A DNA stretch of 11,319 bases from JAQBYK01 sp964499425. Its GTDB lineage: Bacteria > Patescibacteriota > Gracilibacteria > UBA1369 > LOWO2-01-FULL-3. Both the position numbers and the translations under genes were made by a program. The stretch spans positions 1 through 11,319 of the forward strand of contig CAZCLD010000044.1 of assembly GCA_964499425.1 (NCBI GenBank). Direction: 5' to 3'. The notes beneath the pieces were generated by a model. That model was not told the origin of the DNA. It made no database searches and saw only the letters and a list, made by a program, of their open reading frames with translations. Shown in pieces: positions 6,788-11,319 of this stretch; positions within the stretch are counted from its first letter, which is position 1, and each line of letters begins with the position of its first letter.

Positions 6788-6793
6788 ATTTTT

Positions 6794-6838
6794 GCTATAA
6801 TGAACTGATACTTATAGCCATTTTACTATGACATTCAA
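6794..6838. promoter_or_regulatory. overlapping divergent promoters with 7-bp inverted repeat
   Basis: On the plus strand TATAAT (6796-6801) with an extended-10 TG serves the gene at 6828 (start near 6808). On the minus strand TTGAAT (6838-6833), a 16-bp spacer and TATAAG (6816-6811) serve the gene starting at 6787 (start near 6804). The two -10 boxes lie in a perfect inverted repeat, GCTATAA (6794-6800) and TTATAGC (6812-6818). Both leaders would be only ~17-20 nt. The minus -35 box lies inside the first codons of the plus gene, so the two promoters probably compete. Confidence 0.6.
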
Positions 6839-8084
6839 AGAAAGAAAATTTGTTTTTAGAGAGACTCCGAGGAGAGAGTCAGATAGTCTCAGAGCACTGT
6901 CTTTAGGTGAAGGGGTATCTTCTGAGGTTGAGGCAGAGATAAGGGAAGCCGAAAGCTTGTTAGATGTGAAGCATTTAATTGCAGATATGCCCTTTGATGT
7001 CGCAAAAAATTTGGGGAAAATCTTTTGGCAGAAAATGAGAAATAATCAGGATTTTAAGGTGGTGGTAAGCCCTAAAGGTACCCAAGTTTATGCTGAATCG
7101 GAAGGGAGAAGCAATCCTTTGGTGCAAACTGAAAAACTTTCTGGTCCAGGGAATATAGAAAGGATAAGTTTCTTCAAAAATGGTGTGCCAGCAGTGGATT
7201 ATGTTTTGTCTGGAGCTAAGCTCTTGTCTGTGGAAATTTTTGAGAATGGGAAAAAGGCGATTTTAATGACTGCAAATAGGAAAATTCTTTTTGGGAGTGA
7301 CGGCAAAACACAGAAGAGGTTGGTGGAATTTAATAGCCAAGGGGCACCAGAAACCGTCATTAACAGAGAGACTGGGCAAAAATTTGATTTATCTAAAGAT
7401 GTGTTTGATTGGGATATTAATCAGGTTAGAAAGGTGTATCCCGAGATAAATCATCCTGAATTTTTAGGCCTTTTGGCGGTGTGGTTGGATACACCAGAGA
7501 AATTAAGCAAATTTTTACAAACAAAAATCAAGTATTTACCCGATAAAGGGCAGGATACATATCAATTTGCTTGTGAGACTCTGCGCGCTCTTTGTGGTGA
7601 TTGTGAGGATTTTGCGTTTTTGGCGAAGAGCATTTTGCAGCTGCAAGGAAAAAATCCGCGAGTTCTAGCAGTTCCAAATCATGCGACAACAGTGTGGACC
7701 GAAAAGGTAGTGAGTAGTGATGGGAAGGTAAAGTATGTCGCTTATGATCTATCAAATATAGAATTAGTAAAATTTGAGGCGCCTAGTTTGGAAGATGCAG
7801 TAAGAGGCGTTTTGAAAAGACATTTTACATCTGGAGACATGGGAGAAGGAAGTGTCAAATTTGAAGGGGATGAATTAGTGGAATTGGCGGAGATGCATAG
7901 AGATCCTATTGATGATAATTATGGAATAGGAAAATTTGCAAGAAAGGCTAAACCTGGACAATTAGTGATGCCACAGATTTATGCTTTAAAAGCAGGATTT
8001 GTGAAAGAATTAATGATTGATCCAAGAAAAACTGGCAAAAGAAAATCTTCAAAAGCACAGTCAATTCATGATTTGTTTATATAG
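6828..8084 (+). CDS. transglutaminase-like cysteine enzyme
   Basis: A 418-residue protein. The C-terminal half holds a transglutaminase-like (papain-fold) core: CGDCEDFAFLAKSIL with probable nucleophile Cys259, NHATTVW with His285, and YVAYDLS with Asp307, in the order and spacing of the bacterial Cys-His-Asp triad. Members hydrolyse or transfer amides (proteases, peptidases, crosslinkers); the substrate is unknown. Residues ~1-60 are charged and look disordered. Residues ~80-190 are beta-rich with repeated short strands (FFKNGVPAVDYVLSG, KLLSVEIFENGKKAIL), possibly MORN-like. The end is basic (RKTGKRKSSK). There is no signal peptide or membrane helix, so it should be cytoplasmic unless exported otherwise. 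ATG 6828 is chosen by the promoter 20 nt upstream. A secreted SLH protein follows 43 bp downstream. Confidence 0.8.
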   Translation: MTFKERKFVFRETPRRESDSLRALSLGEGVSSEVEAEIREAESLLDVKHLIADMPFDVAKNLGKIFWQKMRNNQDFKVVVSPKGTQVYAESEGRSNPLVQTEKLSGPGNIERISFFKNGVPAVDYVLSGAKLLSVEIFENGKKAILMTANRKILFGSDGKTQKRLVEFNSQGAPETVINRETGQKFDLSKDVFDWDINQVRKVYPEINHPEFLGLLAVWLDTPEKLSKFLQTKIKYLPDKGQDTYQFACETLRALCGDCEDFAFLAKSILQLQGKNPRVLAVPNHATTVWTEKVVSSDGKVKYVAYDLSNIELVKFEAPSLEDAVRGVLKRHFTSGDMGEGSVKFEGDELVELAEMHRDPIDDNYGIGKFARKAKPGQLVMPQIYALKAGFVKELMIDPRKTGKRKSSKAQSIHDLFI

Positions 8085-8101
8085 CGATTTAAGTATATAC
8101 T
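8073..8101 (+). promoter_or_regulatory. possible promoter of the SLH gene
   Basis: TTGTTT (8073-8078), a 17-bp spacer and TATACT (8096-8101) predict a start near 8108, 20 nt before the ATG at 8128. This matches the short leaders of other genes here. The -35 box lies in the last codons of the transglutaminase-like gene, so read-through from that gene is also possible. Confidence 0.35.
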
Positions 8102-8127
8102 GACACTATATTTCTTAACCTAAAGCT

Positions 8128-8868
8128 ATGAAAAAATTTCTATCACCGTTCATGCTGATATTTCTTATTCTCTCAAATCAAACAGTTTTCGCTAGCTTTT
8201 CTGATGTAGAGGCAGATTTTCACCAATATACATCAATTAATTGGCTTCAAGAGCAAGGTGTTGTTGAAGGATATGCAGACGGTAGTTTTCAACCAGATAA
8301 ACTAGTTAACAGAGCAGAATTTTTAAAGATGCTATACGAAACAATCGGAATGGAAGGACATAATCCCACACTTCCATTCCCAGATGTCCCTGAATATGAA
8401 TGGTATACAAAGTATGTGAAGGAGGCATATGAAACAGGCGTTGTACAAGGATACCCTGACGGGACTTTTAAACCAGAGAGTACGATAAATTTAGCTGAAG
8501 CATTAAAAATAATCCGCGAAGCCTTTTTCGTCGAAGTAGATGCTGACTATGGAGAGGGTATGGCAGAATTTGACTATTGCCCAAATGGATTCCTTGATTT
8601 CGACGAATTAATGGAACCAGACAAATTGGCGAAAATAGATAATAATGCATGGTATTGGAAATATGTAGTTCTGACTGGGGAGTTATGTGTATTTGATTTT
8701 GGGTTAAATGCATATGGAATGGGTGGTCTTTGGATGGATAGTCCTGTAGATAGGGGGGATATGGCTGAAATGCTATATAGAGCTGCTGCTGTAGTAAACA
8801 ACATGAACAGTCAAGCTATGTTCTATTACCCATTCGAGCAAAGTTTTTCGCCAGCTGACATAAATTGA
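8128..8868 (+). CDS. secreted S-layer-homology (SLH) domain protein
   Basis: A 246-residue protein. Residues 1-22 are a classic signal peptide (MKK, hydrophobic core, VFA cleavage site before Ser23). SLH repeat 1 spans ~24-73 (FSDVEADF...GVVEGYADGSFQP...NRAEFLKML). Repeat 2 spans ~84-133 (FPDVPEYEWYTKYV...GVVQGYPDGTFKP...LAEALKI). A degenerate third lies at ~174-222 (WYWKYVVLTGELCVF...DRGDMAEMLYRA). SLH domains bind cell-wall or secondary polymers and hold proteins in the S-layer. Since almost all of the mature chain is SLH, it is probably a small anchor or S-layer accessory protein rather than an enzyme. Two cysteines (151, 187) could form a disulphide. The start has no Shine-Dalgarno sequence. 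A weak hairpin follows, and the recombinase gene converges from the right. Confidence 0.9.
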   Translation: MKKFLSPFMLIFLILSNQTVFASFSDVEADFHQYTSINWLQEQGVVEGYADGSFQPDKLVNRAEFLKMLYETIGMEGHNPTLPFPDVPEYEWYTKYVKEAYETGVVQGYPDGTFKPESTINLAEALKIIREAFFVEVDADYGEGMAEFDYCPNGFLDFDELMEPDKLAKIDNNAWYWKYVVLTGELCVFDFGLNAYGMGGLWMDSPVDRGDMAEMLYRAAAVVNNMNSQAMFYYPFEQSFSPADIN

Positions 8869-8888
8869 TGATAGATTGATATTTGTTC

Positions 8889-8903
8889 TAGAAGCCACTT
8901 CTA
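8889..8903. terminator. weak hairpin between convergent genes
   Basis: TAGAAG (8889-8894) and CTTCTA (8898-8903) make a 6-bp stem with a 3-nt loop in the 53-bp gap between the SLH gene and the convergent recombinase. It is AT-rich, with only a short T-run, so a modest bidirectional terminator at best. Confidence 0.35.
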
Positions 8904-8921
8904 AATTTTGTGAAGAATTAA

Positions 8922-9743
8922 TCATCCCAACGGATGCTTCAATATCTGCTTCTGCAGCATATCAACCGTAGAAGACAGATAAATACTCGTTATCGAAATT
9001 GTTGAATGGCCCATCATCTTTTGCAAAGAAAACAAGTCTACACCACCCTCCAAACAAAGAACCGCAAAAGTATGTCTCAAAGAATGAATTGTAAACTTCA
9101 CAGAGCTTTGATTTTGCAAAGCCTTCTTCAGACGTCGCAACGTAGAATCACTCATACAAAAGAAGTAATAATGGCTAGGACGAGTCTTATCCCATTCTTT
9201 TAACAATTCCTTCAATACTGGATTCAAAGGGATCAATCTATCCTTATTCCCCTTTCCTTGGTTCACAAAGAGCACACCTTCATCAAGATTCACATGATGA
9301 GGTTCTAACTTAAGTAATTCAGACTTACGAAGCCCTGTATACAAAAAGGTCGAAACAACAACCTTCGCCTTCAACCCCATTGATCCAGCAGTCATAAGCA
9401 ACTTATTGACTTCAGTACGAGATAAAGACTTAGGGATTCTCTTCTCCAATTGAGGAGGAGCTATGCTCTCAAATGGACTGCATGAAATACTACCATTTTC
9501 TACCAACCAGGCGCAGAAAGTCCTGAGACGACCCAATTCACGATGATTGCTAATTGCAGCTTTCTTAGAAGCTCTTTTGTAGTAAATTTGGGTCCACTGT
9601 TCAAGCGGACAAACAGCATAGGGTCTTAAAACATACCAATCATTAGAAAGAGTATCTTTTGTACAATTTCTGTACTTCTTTTCTTCCAAGTATTTATGTA
9701 GGACATGTACAAACATGAGCTCATTCGTCAACGATGAGTTCAC
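8922..9743 (-). CDS. tyrosine recombinase / phage-type integrase
   Basis: A 273-residue site-specific recombinase that breaks and rejoins DNA through a 3'-phosphotyrosine. Residues ~10-95 form the N-terminal core-binding (SAM-like) domain. The catalytic domain (~105-270) has all active-site residues: Arg139 (YTGLRKSELL), Lys164 (QGKGNKDRLIPL), His220 and Arg223 (HSLRHTFA), His246 (MMGHSTISIT) and nucleophile Tyr255 (IYLSS). The XerC/D-like length allows a Xer or integron-like role. However, the gene starts 32 bp beyond the 3' CCA of tRNA-Ile on the same strand, typical of an integrase next to its attachment site. The start is uncertain: GTG 9743 (used here) follows an in-frame TAA by three codons, and ATG 9716 (residue 10) is the alternative. 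It may be co-transcribed with the tRNA. Confidence 0.92.
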   Translation of the reverse strand: MNSSLTNELMFVHVLHKYLEEKKYRNCTKDTLSNDWYVLRPYAVCPLEQWTQIYYKRASKKAAISNHRELGRLRTFCAWLVENGSISCSPFESIAPPQLEKRIPKSLSRTEVNKLLMTAGSMGLKAKVVVSTFLYTGLRKSELLKLEPHHVNLDEGVLFVNQGKGNKDRLIPLNPVLKELLKEWDKTRPSHYYFFCMSDSTLRRLKKALQNQSSVKFTIHSLRHTFAVLCLEGGVDLFSLQKMMGHSTISITSIYLSSTVDMLQKQILKHPLG

Positions 9744-9775
9744 ATTGTATTTTTAATTGCCAGTTTATGACTTCA

Positions 9776-9852
9776 TGGTGGGCGAGGGAGGACTTGAACC
9801 TCCGACCTCGTCGTTATCAGCGACGCGCTCTAACCAGCTGAGCTACCCGCCC
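9776..9852 (-). tRNA. tRNA-Ile(GAU)
   Basis: A full 77-nt cloverleaf on the minus strand: acceptor GGGCGGG pairing with the 3' arm CCTCGCC via one wobble, D-arm TAGCTCAGCTGGTTAGAGC, anticodon arm with GAT in the loop CTGATAA, T-arm with GGTTCAAGTCC, discriminator A and an encoded CCA (9778-9776). GAU reads isoleucine codons AUU and AUC. This tRNA is often in the 16S-23S spacer of other bacteria; here it stands alone. Its 3' end faces the tyrosine recombinase gene, making it a possible attachment site, but I found no second copy of its 3' end in the window. Confidence 0.97.
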
Positions 9853-9863
9853 TTAAGTAGCGA

Positions 9864-9984
9864 GTTTTCCGATCCGCAGCGTAGCCACTGCGAGCTCCGC
9901 GAGACTGTGGCGAAGCAAAGGAGAAATTTCTGTAAAATCTGCCGCGGTCAGCGGAAGCAGATTTTGTAGAAATTTCAGGAAAAC
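9864..9984. repeat. large structured inverted-repeat element next to tRNA-Ile
   Basis: The outer helix is GTTTTCC (9864-9870) with GGAAAAC (9978-9984). Inside is a long hairpin: GAAATTTCT (9923-9931) and AAAATCTGC (9934-9942) pair with GCAGATTTT (9957-9965) and AGAAATTTC (9968-9976), 18 bp interrupted by one GT/GT internal loop, capped by CCGC/GCGG. A second GC-rich arm (about 9875-9911) contains GCCAC/GTGGC and CGCAG/CTGCG. The whole would form a three-way junction on either strand. Its repeated GCGAG/GCGAAG words make it look like a dispersed palindromic (REP- or MITE-like) element; a leader RNA of tRNA-Ile is the other option. No open frame here is credible. Confidence 0.7.
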
Positions 9985-10041
9985 CCTATTGGTAATGAAC
10001 ATTAACGGAACAAAGTTACCCAAAACCCCTTTGCCCGTCAA

Positions 10042-10590
10042 TCACTTTTTCACATATAAATACACCTTTCCCTCCTTATCATCAGACTTCACGCCCTTCA
10101 TCTGAGAATCATTAGATATAACTCTTGCTCCTTTTTTGAGCTTCGTCCAAATCTTCTTTTTGAAATCTTGCATTGGCCTTTCTAACAAAAAACAGACTAT
10201 TACATCTACATTCCTAAAATCCTTCTTCCAAAAATTGCCATATAAAACTCTAGCCCTACCTCTACATCTAAATTTTGCCAATAAGTAAGTAAGAATCGAA
10301 ATCTCGTAACCAATAACATTTCTAACCCCTTTGCCAGCTATCGCTAACATCAACTTTCCATCGCCACAGCCTAAATCCACTACTTTATCCCCTTTCTTGA
10401 ACTTTCCCAATTCCAAAATCCCTCGCACCCGTATGTCAGAAGACCTAATATAAGGCGCACCAAAAATCATTGCATACACACCAGGCAGGATTAAGATCAG
10501 CAAAACAACTCCTCCAATCAAAGTAAACCAAGAAGAATTAAAATAAACGGTTCCAATCACATACAATACAGATAAAATAACTTCAAACAT
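10042..10590 (-). CDS. membrane-anchored class I SAM methyltransferase, FAM173/ATPSCKMT-like
   Basis: A 182-residue protein. Residues ~5-43 hold one or two membrane helices ending at GVYAMIFGAPYI. The rest is a compact Rossmann methyltransferase: motif I VVDLGCGDGKL (70-80) binds S-adenosylmethionine, Glu96 in VIGYEIS would hold the ribose, DVIVCFLL (129-136) is the strand-4 region, and KKGARVISNDS (152-162) follows. An APYIxSS entry before motif I, a short core and one N-terminal hydrophobic segment resemble the FAM173 lysine methyltransferase group, whose eukaryotic members modify ATP synthase subunit c; the substrate here is unknown. It starts at ATG 10590 with no Shine-Dalgarno sequence. 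A TATACT -10 box only 7 bp upstream implies an almost leaderless mRNA. It is divergent from tRNA-Ala and may be co-transcribed with tRNA-Ile downstream. Confidence 0.8.
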   Translation of the reverse strand: MFEVILSVLYVIGTVYFNSSWFTLIGGVVLLILILPGVYAMIFGAPYIRSSDIRVRGILELGKFKKGDKVVDLGCGDGKLMLAIAGKGVRNVIGYEISILTYLLAKFRCRGRARVLYGNFWKKDFRNVDVIVCFLLERPMQDFKKKIWTKLKKGARVISNDSQMKGVKSDDKEGKVYLYVKK

Positions 10591-10597
10591 TGATCAC

Positions 10598-10603
10598 AGT
10601 ATA
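10598..10603 (-). promoter_or_regulatory. possible -10 box giving a leaderless methyltransferase mRNA
   Basis: TATACT on the minus strand ends 7 bp before the ATG at 10590, which puts the predicted start at 10591-10592. No good -35 hexamer is seen at 16-18 bp (ATACCT at best). Suggestive only. Confidence 0.3.
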
Positions 10604-10642
10604 CTAAATACCATGTGCAAAGGTATAGAGAAGGTCTTTTAC

Positions 10643-10670
10643 TTGAAATAAAGTTTAAACTCCCTAAAAT
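10643..10670 (+). promoter_or_regulatory. promoter of tRNA-Ala
   Basis: TTGAAA (10643-10648), a 16-bp spacer and TAAAAT (10665-10670) predict a start near 10677, 26 nt before tRNA-Ala. It is in the right strand and place, and no other candidate in this gap is better. Confidence 0.6.
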
Positions 10671-10701
10671 AGGTGCGACAGAAATACTTTCTGTTGCACC
10701 T
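10671..10701. repeat. 14-bp inverted repeat between the -10 box and tRNA-Ala
   Basis: 10671-10684 and 10688-10701 are complementary over 14 bp with one G-U pair and a 3-nt loop. The repeat begins directly after the -10 box and ends one base before the tRNA. Full RNA pairing would need a start at 10671. It may be an operator/cruciform over the start site, or a 5' leader hairpin that guides RNase P processing. Confidence 0.6.
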
Positions 10702-10702
10702 G

Positions 10703-10779
10703 GGGGCCGTAGCTCACTTGGCTAGAGCGCCGCATTTGCACTGCGGAGGTAGGGGGTTCGACTCCCCCCGGCTCCACCA
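10703..10779 (+). tRNA. tRNA-Ala(UGC)
   Basis: A complete 77-nt cloverleaf: acceptor GGGGCCG/CGGCTCC, D-arm TAGCTCACTTGGCTAGAGC, anticodon stem CCGCA/TGCGG with loop TTTGCAC (anticodon TGC), T-arm GGGGGTTCGACTCCCCC, discriminator A and encoded CCA. The G3-U70 acceptor wobble (GGG against TCC), the hallmark read by alanyl-tRNA synthetase, is present. It decodes GCN alanine codons. It has its own promoter and is followed by a terminator, so it is a single-gene unit. Confidence 0.97.
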
Positions 10780-10790
10780 AAAATCACAAA

Positions 10791-10822
10791 AAAAGGGCCT
10801 GCCATCATAGGCAGACCCTTTT
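10791..10822. terminator. bidirectional terminator between tRNA-Ala and SLH gene
   Basis: AAAAGGG-c-CTGCC (10791-10803) pairs with GGCAG-a-CCCTTTT (10810-10822), 12 bp with one C/A mismatch and a 6-nt loop. The plus strand ends in T4 and the minus strand has at least seven A/T pairs giving a U-tract, so it can stop both tRNA-Ala and the convergent SLH gene, whose stop lies 15 bp away. Confidence 0.85.
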
Positions 10823-10836
10823 AGATCAATTACTTA

Positions 10837-11319
10837 TTATGAAAGAAGTAAGTCCATAACAGTATTCATAGTTACAGCACCAGCAGACTCTGTGGTGTCT
10901 GTCGTCTCTACAGTAGTTTCAGCATCACCATTAGTAGATACCTCTGAAAGTCCGAAAGTACTATCTTGTCTATCGACAACTGTAGCGAATTCTGACCTTG
11001 GTAAGTAATTATAAGGATCAAAGTTACCTGTAGCACCTGCTCCAGTTATAATTCCCAAATCAGCAAACAACGCTGCTTTCAAGTTGCCAACCAAAAGATC
11101 ATAATCAGGGAAAGCCCTAAGCGCTGTATCATCAACAGGTAAGGAGACATAATCTTCAGCAGATGCAAAAATCACATCCACAAATAACTCAGCAGCCTCC
11201 AATCGATTAACTGGTTGAGTCCAATCCCAATCACGGGTCACTCCCGCCCTAGCAGCACCATCCACATAAGGTACATACCAAACTGTATTAGTACCTACAG
11301 CTGGGACATCAAACATTCT
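10837..11319 (-). CDS. SLH domain protein, C-terminal part (5' end off the window)
   Basis: At least 160 readable residues; the frame stays open to the right edge, so the N-terminus is missing. Two SLH-type repeats are visible: FDVPAVGTNTVWYVPYVDGA followed by AGVTRDWDWTQPVNRLEAAELFVDV, and FPDYDLLVGNLKAALFADLG followed by IITGAGATGNFDPYNYLPRSEFATVV. A Thr/Glu/Ser-rich tail (TNGDAETTVETTDTTESAGA) ends in a short helix MNTVMDLLLS. SLH domains attach proteins to cell-surface polymers, so this is probably an S-layer or surface protein with its SLH repeats near the C-terminus. It has different codon and residue use from the small SLH protein at 8128 (more Ala, Asp, Thr), so they are not recent duplicates. 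The bidirectional terminator 10791-10822 ends it. Confidence 0.85.
   Translation of the reverse strand, partial: RMFDVPAVGTNTVWYVPYVDGAARAGVTRDWDWTQPVNRLEAAELFVDVIFASAEDYVSLPVDDTALRAFPDYDLLVGNLKAALFADLGIITGAGATGNFDPYNYLPRSEFATVVDRQDSTFGLSEVSTNGDAETTVETTDTTESAGAVTMNTVMDLLLS

Noticed and set aside
7528..7755. Minus-strand frame opposite the transglutaminase core
   Set aside because: It covers the triad-coding region of the real gene; its composition is a shadow.
1..9775. Second copy of the tRNA-Ile 3' end as the other attachment site
   Set aside because: I looked for GAGGACTTGAAC and TGGTGGGCGAGG on both strands and found none, so no element boundary is claimed.
9757..9969. Plus-strand open frame with a GEGGLEPPTSSLSATRSN-type translation
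   Set aside because: It is the antisense of tRNA-Ile, a well-known spurious protein found in many annotations, and it runs on into the palindromic element.
9853..10041. 62-codon minus-strand frame in the spacer right of tRNA-Ile
   Set aside because: The stretch is a large inverted repeat with RNA-like pairing, and the translation resembles no protein.

Overview
The window looks like a chromosomal piece of an uncultivated bacterium with a small genome, most likely a Patescibacteria/CPR lineage. The evidence is indirect. A 23S rRNA gene has no 16S gene upstream of it. S-layer-homology and giant beta-helix surface proteins are present. Spacers are short, and none of the eight intact start codons with visible upstream sequence has a recognisable Shine-Dalgarno sequence. 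TGA reads as a stop in the well-recognised genes (recombinase, SLH protein), so the glycine-TGA code of Gracilibacteria/Absconditabacteria is unlikely. No genus can be named from the sequence.

Layout: 1-458 is the 5' end of a 23S rRNA gene on the minus strand, continuing off the left edge. Its upstream region (459-763) holds a 26-bp perfect palindrome, a boxA-like antitermination motif, a terminator-type hairpin touching boxA, and a near-consensus sigma70 promoter. Next come a 78-residue two-helix membrane protein with its own promoter (779-1015) and a 4.2-kb minus-strand gene for a secreted-type beta-helix protein (1068-5285) that has lost its 5' end. Two small minus-strand genes of phage/plasmid flavour follow (DUF669-like and DUF5659-like, 5368-6008). 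They lie downstream of about 500 bp of non-coding DNA rich in hairpins.

A divergent promoter of only 40 bp serves a 93-residue hypothetical protein (minus) and a transglutaminase-like protein with an intact Cys-His-Asp triad (plus, 6828-8084). A secreted SLH protein (8128-8868) lies downstream of the latter. A complete tyrosine recombinase (8922-9743, minus) starts 32 bp after the 3' end of tRNA-Ile(GAU), the arrangement seen where an element has integrated in a tRNA gene. Beyond the tRNA lie a ~120-bp structured inverted repeat, a membrane-anchored methyltransferase (10042-10590, minus), tRNA-Ala(UGC) on the plus strand with its own promoter and a leader hairpin, a bidirectional terminator, and the C-terminal part of another SLH protein running off the right edge.

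How the genes may work together: three genes (the beta-helix giant and two SLH proteins) belong to the cell surface. The recombinase, the DUF669/DUF5659 pair and the decapitated giant gene suggest a region reshaped by mobile elements. tRNA-Ile(GAU) and tRNA-Ala(UGC), normally found in the 16S-23S spacer of linked rRNA operons, sit here as two separate, oppositely oriented genes about 9-10 kb from an apparently unlinked 23S gene. This is consistent with a dismantled rRNA operon. No CRISPR array, complete transposon or defined new defence system was found.
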